64,000 nt of DNA from Lineolata rhizophorae (Eukaryota; Ascomycota; Dothideomycetes; Lineolatales; Lineolataceae), in assembly GCA_010093515.1 (NCBI GenBank), contig MU001681.1:571566-635565 (forward strand), read 5' to 3'. The notes under the pieces were generated by a model. That model searched no databases. It saw nothing but the letters and a program-made list of their open reading frames with translations, and had not been told where the DNA came from. Shown piece after piece: positions 34,623-46,328 of the stretch. Position 1 is the first letter of the stretch; the number at the start of each line of letters is the position of its first letter. Both the position numbers and the translations under genes were made by a program.

Positions 34623-36530
34623 GGTGGATAGCTAGAAGAGGGACTGCGTGAGGCTGTCGGCGGTTAGTGAAGGTGGCATATAGGGCTGGGTCATGGGTAA
34701 CTTGGGGACCCGACGCGTAGGGGCATGTTTAAAGAGTGCCAAATGCTTTCCGTGGCCTAGGTTTTACGGTTCAGCTAGACTTGGCATTCAAAATAGAAAA
34801 GAATGGTTCAAACAGATGTACTTTTCAATATCCTGTCATGACATCTATACCAGAAGCTTCTTGAGGATGACGAAACGGTTATCGACGTTGACTGTGCTGA
34901 AATAATAGTGATATTAATTTGCTTGCTCAGCGCACTCCTGTCTACTTTCATGTGTTGCATTCCCCGTGTTCCTCGGACGCTGATCCATAGTCCCCACTAC
35001 GGACATTTGTATATATCGCTTGCTATTATAGGTTAAATATTTGGCTCGCGCGGGGATTATTACGTGCCCTATTGAACAAAAAGCTGTTAGATTGAACTGA
35101 GCTGTCTAGGGTTCAGTTTGAATAGACCTCGCGTGATAACCATACAGCTCCCACCATTGGGGAGTTGATCATGATGGGTAGGCAACAGAGAAGAAATCGT
35201 GAGAACCTGGTTATCAATAGCACGTTTAGCACGGCCCGGGGTCATTCTAGTGTTCTAGCAAGTCATTGTCTGAGTACAAGACAAAATACTAAAGCATGGT
35301 AACTTAGGGCGTCGCAGTAAACATAACTCAGTATTTTTTCATTTCTGCTAGTACCCCCTGCATGGACCCGCGACCTCAGGGAAATTACACCACACTGCTA
35401 AACAACCAAAAACGGATGACCAAATCTACCGGTACACTTTCGCTGCCTGTTTGCCACACTGGACCCCAATTCTACCCCACGCAATAGTGAATGCCGAACA
35501 TCCAACTTGAAAACAGCTATGAAAGGCATCGACCCTAGAATATAGCCTTACAAGCTAGAGGAGGATTTTGCGTGTTTGCTTTTTGAATGAAAGCCAAGTA
35601 ACAAGGGCTGAAAAGGAGAGAACAAACACCATGCGCATCGAGCCAAGCCCCGAAGAGTAAGGCCACTATGAGAGTCAAGGAATCAAGTTGACTACGAAAG
35701 ACTCCAACGAATGAATTTCACCATAGCGCCTGGGTGATTGCAGTAGTCGTCATGGGGAAGTAACGAAGATAGAGTTGTGCGGTGTGGACGGCTTATTTGA
35801 GAAGCTGACCACATGGAACGATGGCAGCTATAAGAACGTGGAAACGGAAAGAGCCAGACCCTGGATGTCCTGCATGTACGTAGGGGTGGCTGAAAAGTGA
35901 ATTAAGACGGAATTATGAAGTCGGTATTGCAAGGTTGATAAACTCCTCGACAAGTAGGAAGTTGACTTTGTGGATGCTAGCCTAAAGTCTGCAAAGGCTT
36001 GAAAATGGAATGGCAGATACGGCTAACCAGAATCTCAACAGACAGGAACAGAAAAGTAAGCAATGCTCGTCGTCAGGAAAACAAAATCCATTACAGACGA
36101 CGGATTGACGCCGGGGTGAGAGTACAATAAGAGAAAAACTGCAGCCTATTAAGTGTACAGTGTGAAGAGGAACAGCATGTGATACATCTAACCAGGCTAT
36201 AGCATTCGTCGAGAAGCAAAGGCACAAGGGCAGTCGTGACTTCGCTGGGTAGAGAGGGCCGGATCAGCCAAAATTTGACAGGGCCAAGCGCATAGTCTTC
36301 CGATGTATACCGCCAAGGTTCAAACTTTTCTTTGAAGGTGATTTCAACAAAGCATCGCCGTGCGCCCAACTCTCGAGACCGTCTAATATGATACTATCCG
36401 TTGTAACTGTATGAACAACGCTTCGAAAGAGCCAATCGTAAGCGTCATCAGTCTTCATTCCCGGGGATATGCCGCGAGTCTACTCCCCATAATGAAAGGA
36501 GGGTGTTTGTTGGTTTCACGCGCATTCGCC
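34623..36530. other. Convergent intergenic region, 1.9 kb
   Basis: Between the eL28 and KNR4 stop codons. It is moderately AT-rich, with short frames on both strands only; none exceeds about 90 codons or shows a motif. No RNA gene or transposon was recognised. Confidence 0.5.
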
Positions 36531-38257
36531 CTAGATTTCGACCGTCTTCATTCCAGCAGGGTTATCGGCAACGTCTTTCTCTTCTGTCTTGGAACCATTG
36601 ACATTTTTCTTGTTGGCATCGTGGACGTTCGTGGTTTCCCGTAGCGGAGACATGATACCACTGCGATCTTCGCTGGGACGTGGCGTGTCAATTGAGACCA
36701 GTTTCTCCTCTTTAGTGCTTCCCCCGGTGTGGACCCGGATAGGCTTGGGCGCTTCTTCAGCGACGCGGGCGAGAGGGCTAGACAAATGAGCCCGAGGGCT
36801 CCCAGCGGGTACTTTACCTGCAGCCCCGGAGAAGCGATGCGGAGAGCGGCCACGCTCTTCGCCGAGGGATGTGGTGGGGCTTGCGTAAGGTGACCCATTG
36901 TTCAGGCCCGTTCCTCCCACGGATGAGTTGATGCGAAGTCCAGCAGCACCCGGGCCGTTTGGCCGTCTCCGTGGAGCTTTGCGCCCATGCTTTTGATCGC
37001 AGCGCCAGCGAAGGATCTCTAGATACGGCGGCTCCACGTTCTGGCGCTTGAACTCGAGTAACTTGAGTTCGTTGCTATCCTCGTCGACGTGAACCTTGTC
37101 TGACGACAAATCGTCCGCTAATGTAGCTAGGAACGCTCCCCACGAACGGGCAACCACATATTTGCAGTCATAGTCCCGTCCAAAGATTATTATCTGACCC
37201 CACCTTCCATTGGCGCCAGGAGCAAGATCAACGGCGAGACAGTTCCCACCCCAGTCACGCGCAAGCGGAATCCAGGCTGGATGTGCATACGCCTTCTGGA
37301 CGGCTCCAGGAGGCTGGGAGTCCTGACGGGAGAGCAGATCTTGACGCCAAATGCTATTGGTCGGACTAGGTTGTTGGGGAAGAGGAGGCGCGCTTGAGGA
37401 CGACGCCGCGGAGGAGGGAGCACCGCCAAAGGCTTTCATTGGAGGCTGTGGTGCGTTGAAGCTGCGCTGAGTGAGATACTCGTCGTTGACTTTGCGCCAG
37501 TTCTGCCACTCGAGCAGGATCTCTTCGCAATCCAACAGCATGCAGCCAAAGATGATACCGGTGGGCAAACCTGGCCGCTCTTGGCCATCGTGAACTTGGA
37601 GAGATTCACGAACGTCCATAGGAAGCGTGCAGTCGAGCTCGTGCTCCAGCTCGTTGACATCATTCTGGGTGCATCCCTCGCAAAGGTTGTCGAAGAGTTC
37701 TTCGTAGTGGCTCTCAGCCCAGTGGTCGATGCGCTTCCACGAATGGCTGACAGGAGGCGGTGGCGGGAGACCATCACTGAAGCTCTGCATCGGGATTTCG
37801 CCCGTCGGACTCTTGTCGCTAAAGGCGTCGGCATCGGCGGACTGGCGGCTCATGACCGAGCGCAAGCCCGGTGAGTAGGGCGCCTTAGGCGACAGGGGCC
37901 CCTTAGGAGAGTGAGAATAGCCATTGCCGCTAGCCGGATCGTCGCCCGGGTAAGGAGACGCCAGGTCGGTGCGTGACTCCATGGCGCTCGTGGCGACGGA
38001 GGTGAGGGGAGCATGGCGACTCTGAGGCAAAGGCACGTGCTGGCCGGTGCGATATGGAGAGTCGTGCGAGGCGTGCCGGTCGTTGGAGGTCATAGTGTGC
38101 CAAAAGGAGCGCCATGACGACGCCAGTCTGGGAGAAGTCAGAAATACATCGGCCTGGCCGTTGCCGTGGGTATCCCGAGCTGGTGCCGCGAGGCGCAAGT
38201 CGCGTAAAGGGGGAGCAAGCAAAGCCAGCGGACCGGACAAACTTACGATGGTGCCAT
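36531..38257 (-). CDS. KNR4: Cell wall assembly regulator Knr4/Smi1
   Basis: Cytosolic regulator that coordinates cell wall (beta-1,3-glucan, chitin) synthesis with the cell-integrity kinase and calcineurin pathways in yeast. The minus-strand exons 38257-38247 and 38127-36531 give 535 aa. The first coding exon is only 11 bases (Met-Ala-Pro-Ser split). It joins in frame to LASSWRSFWHTMTSNDRHAS, the conserved fungal N-terminus. The Smi1/Knr4 domain spans about residues 120-385: SWKRIDHWAESHYEELFDNL, then LEHELDCTLPMDVRESLQVHDGQE, GIIFGCMLLDCEEILLEWQNW, AHPAWIPLARDWGGNCLAVDLAPG and WGQIIIFGRDYDCKYVVARSWGAFL. The flanks are low-complexity and Ser/Pro-rich, and the last 100 residues are probably disordered. 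A long open frame continues upstream of exon 2 but crosses the donor and acceptor and is not coding. Confidence 0.94.
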
Positions 38258-41200
38258 GTCCGGCACGGCTCCGGCTTGAGCAGACACGGTGACTTGACAG
38301 CGACCGACGCGGGCCGGAGAGGTGCGAGCGGAAGCGACAGTGACGGGCGGGCCGCGCAAGTGAGGTCGCAGGCGCCGGAGCGAAGGTACCGGTAGAGCGA
38401 GAGGACGGTAGCGCTGGGGCTGCCGAGGCGTGACGGAGCGAGGCGTGCAGGCGGTGCAAGCGAGCGGGAGGCAGCAAAGGCGGCGTCGTGGGAGCGTTGG
38501 AAGAAAGACCGTGTGGCTTTGGCGGGCTCGTGGGGGTTTCGGCGGCACTTTGGGGGGGAAACGAGAGATGGAGCAGGAGACGGCGGCTTTGGGGGAATCG
38601 CGGGCGGGAACGAGCCCTGTAGGGAACTCGGAGGGTGGTGGGCGAGCGCGGCGGAAAGGGGCCCCAGTCGCGCTTTCTACTACGTAGATGCGCGCGCGCA
38701 GGGAGCGCCCCGTGCGACGCTCGCGGGGGCCCTCCCCCTTCCCCAACCACCCCCCTGGGTGAAGTTGCAAACAGACCTCCGCCCGGGGCCCGCGGCCGCA
38801 ATTATTTCGTTACCGCCCAGGAAAGGCCCACTCGCTCTGGCGGCGTCCCCACGATAAGCTCCTGCAGAGACGAGCTCGCGCCGCCGCTCTAGTGGGCCGG
38901 GCACGGCAACAGCAGTACATATGCACGTAGTATGTGCATAGCTGGGTCGATACCTGAGGGCCCCTTCTGCTTAGCGTACCGGGCGAAGGTGATGTTTTGG
39001 CTTGGGGCTTGGAAACGCCCGCGGTGGCGCCTTCGCGGCGCGGCGTGCAGCCACAGCGACAGAGGACCACGGCGGACGGAGCCGCCGGCCTCCTCCCGCC
39101 TGCCGCCATGCAGCCACAGGAGCGCGTCCCTGTCCCACAGCAGCAACTGCAATTTTTATCTTGCGGTGCCCGAGAGACTCTTTGGCATTCTACCTAGATA
39201 AACAATTTCCTTACTCGGTATTATAATAATAACGATAGAGAACGGATGTACTGTTGCATCCTTACCGAGCAGGTACATAGCTCTAGGTAGGTGCCCACGC
39301 TGGGCCTCCAACCAACGCCGGCCGCGCTTTCTCTGGCCCTGCGGCGCGGACATCTTTGCACATCGCGCGGAGATTTGTGGCGGAGCCCCCTCCCTTGGCC
39401 TCTTTCTGCCCTTCTAGGAGTCCAGAGGTCGGCCCACGGATGCGCGCGAGAGGCGGTAGCGCACGTCGATTCGTCGCTTGGGTGGTCCGCGGCACTTGCC
39501 GCCGCCCGCATCCGTTGCCACCAGGAACGTGGCCTTTTGGCCCGACTCGGTCCCGTGGCCGAAGCGACAGCCTGGAACAGGCCGACGATCGGCGGTAGCA
39601 TCGTCATGGTGACCGCCCGTGCCTGCACCGTGTGTCAGGTATACCGTAGTCCAAGGCAGGAGCGGCCCCGGGGGCAAAACGGGTGCGCTGCCACAATGGA
39701 GCTGCCCGGGTGCTGCGTGGCTGCCTTGAATTCCAGCGCAAACCATGTGGCAAAACTGCGACAGAAGCCACAACGGCGCGCGACTGAGACGGCCCCGCTC
39801 ATTCGACGGCTGCCGATCTGGTTCCTGAGCCTTGGTTGGCAATTGGCGCCCGCCCGCTTAAGGCCGCCAAGCACTCGCCCGCACCAGCACTTTACCACGT
39901 ATGTACATGCCTACCTAAATACCATACATAGATACATAGTAAATAGTACTCCGTAAGCGCCGGCGATCCAGACCCCTGCTAATTCCCTTTTCCTTTTTCT
40001 TTTTTAATTTTTTTTAGGCCCGCCCTTTTGCGTGCAATTTTAGACCCGCATGCTCACTTACCTTAATACCTACCCGTTTCTGAACTCCAATATGAACTTG
40101 GGCTTACGCCTTGCATGCCTCATTGTTTGACCGGCCGACAGCCTCCACGATAGTCCGTCGGAATCATGACGCGCAGATTGTGTGCTGTATGAGGGCGCAC
40201 ATTGCGATAAAGGCATTGTTGGTCATCCTAATCACGGATCGCGCCCAACTCTATTCTTGCTTCATAAGTGATGTACGTACTGAGGTACCTAGTACCTACT
40301 AGTTCGAGACATAGAACATGTCTGGCAGCTGCTATTTCGTTTGGGAGTTTTCTTGCTCATTTGTACGTAGTTAGTAGCTTGCACCGTCGCTGCTATGGAC
40401 ATGGTTCTCTCGTAAAGCGCCGCGCCACGGATCGGAAGATTTGCGCTAGTGATTGCAATCTGTACCGGATCCACACTTGCTTTCCCATTCCTTACGTAGT
40501 AGAACCCCCTTAAGAATGCATGGAACAGCATGCGTTTATCTGCTGATTGGATGGCCCCTTGTTTAATGCTGACCACGCGTGAGTAGTCATGTCCTTCCCG
40601 GTAAGGCTATAGGGCTGTGGAGACTGGTATGTACCCTTGAGTTCTGCGCCGTCGTCATTTTGTCATCACCAATAGTAGCGCTCCACCACCTAATACACCA
40701 GACACCATTTTCATTCCCACTATTCTACCTAGCCAAGTACCGCACCATATCTAGCAAGGCCGCTAGACGTCCACTAGCGGTAGCAATTTTCATTCCAGAA
40801 AACATGTCGCGGCCGTGGTATCCACTGTTTGAAAAAGGACAGCAACGTGCTGCTCCTGTCGAAGCCCATTTCGCTGCATGAAAACAACTCAGACATCATG
40901 GCCATGGAGAAAGCAAATGCACACCGCGAACAGTCTTCTAGGCATGCCGGCCATCCGAACTGCCCCAAACTTTGACGATATCGTTAACCAAAAAAAAAAA
41001 AAAAAAGAACAAAACAGAAGAGGAAAAAAGGCGCCCTGCCCTGTGAGTTCAGAGGGAAAGCTAGTGAAAGAAACATAGGACTGCCTCAAATCCAAGCAAA
41101 AATGATGAACAGTAAATGACAGCCAAGCCAGGCAGACCTAAGTGAAGTGCCAAGCATCAGCAACCCTTGACCACGACTGACCTAACAGATTGCAGAGCAG

Positions 41201-41561
41201 CGGACATGGCAGAGCAAGCCCCCCGACACCGACAGGCCCAGCAAATCTGCCGCAATCAGCAGGAGTGCATCTGGTAATCCTATAAACAGGGCGGCTCGCA
41301 GGGAAAGAAGCATGGGACGGATCCCTTTCCCCGACTGCGTTGAAACCGCATTTTCAACGCATGGGTGAAAACGCGCCGTGCTGACTATCGGAGAATATTT
41401 CCAACGTTTAGAATGTTCACCGGGGTACGTAGGAGGCATTAAAACAGCATCCAAGTCAAGCCATGAAGCTAACCTCTATGTGTAAATGTCCAGCACCAAA
41501 GAATCAAAACACCCGCCTTTCCATGGATCAGGTACCTCGTTTGACGAGAAAATGGGCCGCC
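38258..41561. other. Long intergenic region, KNR4 upstream to CLA4 3' end
   Basis: About 3.3 kb. The part at 38260-39170 is GC-rich promoter sequence with spurious frames on both strands. The part at 39200-40320 contains several short words built on TACCTA/TAGGTA (39280, 39910, 40065, 40284). The part at 40500-41560 is probably 3' sequence of CLA4 and holds a 17-A run. A 221-codon plus-strand frame at 39291-39956 has no family motif and is not supported. Confidence 0.5.
40990..41006. repeat. A17 homopolymer
   Basis: Seventeen consecutive A residues in the intergenic region downstream of CLA4. Confidence 0.9.
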
Positions 41562-44321
41562 TTAATGCCCACCATTCTTACGGAAAGCCAGTAACTGAGC
41601 CAAGCTCGCCAGGCTGCACCCGCTCTTCAGGAAGTCGTGATTCATGAGTTCTTGAGCCGTCGCTCGGCTCTTGACGTCGACGCACAAGCAAACGCTCAAG
41701 AAAGCTTTGAGTTCCTTCGACAGCTTGTCAGGCTTCTTCAGACGTGGGGTCCCGTTTGTGGCAATGAGATAGAGTGCCTTTAGTGGCTCCTCGTTGAGAT
41801 AGGGCGGCTCGGATTCGATCATCTCGATCGCCATAATCCCCAACGACCAAATATCGACCTTGCTGCCGTACTCCTTCTGCTTCACGACTTCAGGAGCCAT
41901 CCAATATGGCGTTCCAACCATTGTGGCGCGTTTGCTCCGTTGTTCCGTGAGTTTGGCACAGAAACCGAAATCAGCTATTAAAGTAGTTAGTATTGCAACT
42001 CAGCTGCTAGTGGGGAATTTAGAGGGGACATACTTATCTTGACATTACCTCGGGCATCCAGAAGGACGTTGTCGCTCTTGATATCGCGATGAATGATGTT
42101 TTGTGAATGCAGATGGGCGAGCCCCTTGCAGGTCTACATGTGAGTTAGTAAACCCATATTTATAGAGTCTAGGCAATAACACGACAGAAGATTTAGTACG
42201 TACCTCGAGACAGATGGTCGCGATTTGGTCCTCGCTAATGGAAGGGTTGTTATCAATCACATCTGTAAGAGCGCCGCCCTCCATGAATTCCATTACGACC
42301 CAAAGCTCGGACTGTTCTTCCTGCAAGAAGGCATCCAGGAAATTGACAATGTTCGGGTGCTTGGAATCTTTCATCACGATAATCTCGTTCACAATGAGCT
42401 CCTTGCGAGGTTGGTTCCTCAGATCCATCTGTTTGATGGCAACTTGCGCCCTCGGGCCGTTGTCTCGCACAAGCGATCTCGCCGTAGACGATGGAGCATT
42501 CTCGCGAATTCGTGCCACGTAAACAGATCCAGAAGCACCTTGGCCAATCTTCTTCTGCTTGTTGTACGAATCCAGTGGCCGATCCCTCGAAACGACTTCC
42601 CGCAGCCGAGCCATCACCTCGCTTTCGGACATGTTTGACATACGCACATCCTTCCGGGGTTGTTGATCCTCCTTCTTTGTGAGCATTTGCTCCGCTTTCT
42701 TCACAGGGTCTACCGCAGGAGCTCCGTCTGCAGGAGCCTGCTGTTGCTTGGGCGCTACATTGAGAGGCTTTGGCGCCGCGGCACCAGAAGGTCCAGGAAT
42801 ACGAGTAGAACTCTGTACACCTGCACCATTCGGGGCGCGGGTCGAGGGTTGAGAGGACTGTGCATTTGCGCCTGGGGCATATCTTGCATTGGGCGACGGC
42901 TGGCGCTGGGCACTGCTAGTTGGCGGTTTCATCTGCCCAGGCTTGTTCTGGGCCCCTGTTGGTGCGGATGGTGCCGGTCTCTGTGCAGTCATTTGCCTTA
43001 GAGACCCAGAGGGTTGCTGACGCTCCCTGGACGAGGAAGGAGTCGATGGCGCTGGGCGGCTCGGGTTGTACCGCGCTGGCGTTGAGGAGGGGCTCGAGTC
43101 TCTGGTATCCTCACCCACATACCCTGCGACCTCCTGTTTAGCAATTGGAGTGCGTTGCCTCGGGAGGGATGCATTATAAGCAGCCTGCTCTTCGCGCTCC
43201 CGTCGTTCCGCCTCCTGCCTCTCGTATTCCATCTGGCGCTCCCGTTCTCTCTGCCTCTCGCGCTCCCTCCGTCGCTGCTCATCTTCGATCCGCCTCCGTC
43301 GTTCCTCTTCCGCTCGGACATCATTTTGCGCCTGTTGGTAGGCTGCTGCCTTCTCGCTCGCGGAAATGTACTGTCCGGGTGGTGTCTCGGCGCGGACTGC
43401 GTCAGCACGACTTGGCCCGTAGCTCTCCTTCCTTTGGAATCCGTTTGGAGGCTGTGGTCGTGGAGGTGCAATGGACGTGCCTCCTCCTCCTCCTCCCCCC
43501 CCTCCGTACCCGAGTTGTTTCGTGTTGCTGGAGTTGTCCGCGGGCGGAGTCGGCGTGAGACTTGGGTAAGCCGCCGGATCTTCAGATCGCTTGACGAGCT
43601 TCTCCGTGTAGAACTCGAGCGCCTCCAGAACGGCCTTGGGATTTTTCTGGTAGTCATCTTTAGTAATGGCGGAAGCGGTGAGAAGCTTCTCCCACTCCGG
43701 CGGTAGACCGATGAAAGCGCCACTGATAGGATCGAACCCAACGTGCACCCTGTGCGTAAAATTAGTAGGGTTGCTCACACCACCCATGCTAGGACAGCGC
43801 TGGTAGATGCAATCGATCCAGGAATAGACCTCATCGTCAGTGTCAACCTTGCAAATGAGGACTTTGGTAGGACCATCACGGGGCGGGGAGGACTGTCCGG
43901 CCGCAGACCCGGACGTGCGAGCGATCTCAAACGAGTACGGGTGGTTCTCGGACCTAGTAATGTTCGTAACATCGCCGAGACGAATGGTGAAGGAAACTTT
44001 GCCGCTGTTGCTCTTTTGGAAGTCGAGGGAGAATTCCCGCAAGATCAGGTATTTGTCGGACCAAAACATGCCCTTGACGATGCCTTCCTCCTTCACTTTG
44101 GCCCAGCCTTCCTTGATGACCGGGCTGGAAGAGCCACTCGATTTCTCGGACTGAGTCCGGGCAAGAGAGGTGGTGGAGGCATTGGCACTGGGCGACTGCA
44201 TGCTCAAACCAGACATGTTTCCAGGCAGGTTGTTGACAGAGGGTGTGAGGTTCAGACGCGGACGGTCCGTCGGAGGGCGGGGTGCTGGGCCCGGGTTCAT
44301 GAATTGTCCCGGCGCATACAT
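41562..44321 (-). CDS. CLA4: p21-activated kinase Cla4 (PH-CRIB-kinase)
   Basis: Serine/threonine kinase activated by Cdc42/Rac, acting in septin organisation, budding or hyphal polarity and cytokinesis. Exons on the minus strand are 44321-42204, 42133-42034 and 41974-41562, giving 876 aa. The PH domain (residues ~70-185, [21 protein letters not shown] onward) distinguishes Cla4 from Ste20. The CRIB motif (~190-220) is [17 protein letters not shown] long disordered linker follows, with a Gly run and an Arg/Glu-rich coiled coil near 330-385. The kinase domain runs from about 586 to 845: [13 protein letters not shown] (P-loop), VAIKQMD (Lys), [14 protein letters not shown] (catalytic loop), TDFGFCAKL (DFG) and [11 protein letters not shown] (activation loop with the PAK phospho-Thr). 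All catalytic residues are present. The middle exon carries the catalytic loop. A 5'-leader intron is likely. Confidence 0.96.
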
Positions 44322-46328
44322 GCTGCAGATGCGTTGCTGTTAGCGGGGAGGGCGGACAGGCCTCACGAAGTCTCCGGGCGTGGGGTGCAGTCGACAAGGA
44401 CGGCGCGAGCGGAGAATAAACGCGACGGGTGCTCGAGAGGCTGGTAGATGAAGCGCACGGCAAGAGAGACGACTTCTGCACTCTGGCGTACGACGGGGGA
44501 CGACGGGTGGGTGGACGCGGCTGGCGGCAGGGTACGTACCTTTGAACAGGGAGGCAGCGGGGCTAAGGCGGTTTGTTGCGGGCAAGGACCAGAAGGCGCG
44601 AGCGGCCGTCGTGGTGGTCGTGTTGGTAGTGGTGGTGGTGATGATAGGCGGGGAAGGCAAGCGCACAAAAGCTCAGGACGGTGGCCCGCCTGCTCGAGGG
44701 AAGGCCGAATGGAGAAGGAGCTCTGCGACGAGTGGCAGAGGGGAGGGGGGTGTGCGCCGGGGGGGGGAGCTGGAGGGCGGTCGGCCAAGCGACAAGCGGT
44801 CGACGACAGCGGCGGCCTGGTAAGGAGCGGCGGCTCGGGGCAGGCTCGCGGGCAACGGCGGTGCGGGAACTTGGGGACCGAAGACGGACACACGGGCGCA
44901 CAGGCAATTGAAAACGCTGCCGGGCAGGTGCTACCGTGCAGATACAAAGAGCGCGAATGTGCGGGAGGTAGAGAGGGAAGGAAGCGCAGAGTGGTCGGGC
45001 AGGCTAGGTGGGCACGAAGGGTAGGAGGCACCGAGGGTCTCCTAGCAGGGGCGACCGAGGTGTTCTCAGGGACTCGGTTGGCCGCTAGACGACGCGGGCA
45101 TCGGGCGCAGGCGCTGCAGCACCGCGGCGGCGAGCAGCAGCGGGCGACGGGCGGCGATGGGGCGGTTGGCGGCGGCGTGCGGGCGCGGGCTGGCAGTGAA
45201 GCGCAGCGAGGCGGAGGCCGGAGGGTGAATGAAGAGAGGAGCACAAGCAGCAGCCACGAGCGAAAGGGAAAGAGAGGGACGGGGCAAGGGCGAGAGATAC
45301 ACGCCAAAACCCTATTTAGGACAGCAGTGGGCGCGGGCTCAGGCTGCAGGCGAGCTGGCAGAGAGCGTTGGCAGCCGCTACGGTGGGCGACCAGCTCGGC
45401 GGCGAAAGAAAAGGCCCGCAACCCTGCCTGCCCAGCGCGGCGTGCAAGGGAGGAGCGACTCTTGGCTGGGGCGCTACGCGCAGCGCTTCGCCGGCACCGC
45501 GCTGGTGCTGCGGGAGCCAATTGCGGCGCGCCCGCGCGACGAGGCACGTGTTGGCCGCCAGCAGCAGCTGCGACTCGGGCGAGCGCTGCTGCAGTGGGCA
45601 CCAAGCGGGCAGCCCGCCGCAAGCAGCCAGCCGCAACATGCGGCCACTGGCAGCCGCCGGCCTTGGGCTGCCTCGCGGGCACGCGCCCGCCCCAGGGCCA
45701 ATCGCCCGCCGTCTGCCGTCCGCCGCCGCCCGCACCACCGCCGCCGCCGCCCGCCCACCGGGGCCACAAACCGCCCCTCCCGCACCCCTGCCCGCCGCCG
45801 CCGTGCCTCCCACCACCCCATTTGCAAATGTCCGGTTTCAAGTCTCTGTTTCATGTCCTTCGCCCCAACGTCGCAGCATTTCAAGGGGCCCGTCTCCATG
45901 TCCTGCCTGTCTGCCTACCTGCCTAGGTGCTCCGTACGTCGTCGTAGGCCGCCGCCAATGCCTCATCGCAAATTCTTACTGTCATCTATCCGGGGCCCGG
46001 CCTAGGTGCCCACCACCTACCACCTCTCCGCGCCCTGGGTCCTCTCAGCGCTCCTAGCCAGCCGAGAATTCAACGTTGATATCAAATTATTAATAGCCAT
46101 AATCCAAACGTCTGTCGTTCCGTGACACATGCGCCAACTCCGGGGCCGAAGGCCCTCGGCGCCCTCCCATGCACCACCTACACGTCTCCGTCAGACCCAA
46201 AAGGCTACACTAATAGCACTTCCGATCCGGCGCCAAAGTCACCATCCGTATGCGCCCCGCACACGAATGAGTTTCTTTACGAACATCTCGGGCATCATAA
46301 TTTCCCCCTCACCTGACCCCGCCCGCTC
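44322..46328. other. GC-rich upstream region of CLA4
   Basis: About 2 kb between the alpha-actinin stop and the CLA4 start. The part at 44360-45930 is so GC-rich that frames of 492 codons stay open on both strands over nearly the same stretch. Their translations are low-complexity Arg/Ala/Gly/Pro/Ser and show no domain. It most likely holds the CLA4 promoter and leader. The part at 45930-46330 contains TACCTA/TAGGTA words. Confidence 0.55.
44323..44539 (-). other. Probable 5'-leader intron of CLA4
   Basis: On the minus strand a donor (CAAAG, then GTACGT) at 44539 pairs with a branch sequence GCTAAC and the acceptor CTGCAG ending at 44323. The acceptor is one base before the CLA4 ATG. The 217-base span removes part of a GC-rich leader. 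This is inferred from splice-site quality and position. Confidence 0.65.

Noticed and set aside
37000-38801. Single uninterrupted KNR4 reading frame of 756 codons
   Set aside because: The extra N-terminus is GC-rich low-complexity sequence that crosses a good donor and acceptor; the spliced 11-base first exon gives the conserved N-terminus.
39291-39956. Plus-strand frame of 221 codons upstream of KNR4
   Set aside because: Low-complexity Arg/Ala/Pro-rich translation in GC-rich DNA, with competing frames on the other strand and no domain.
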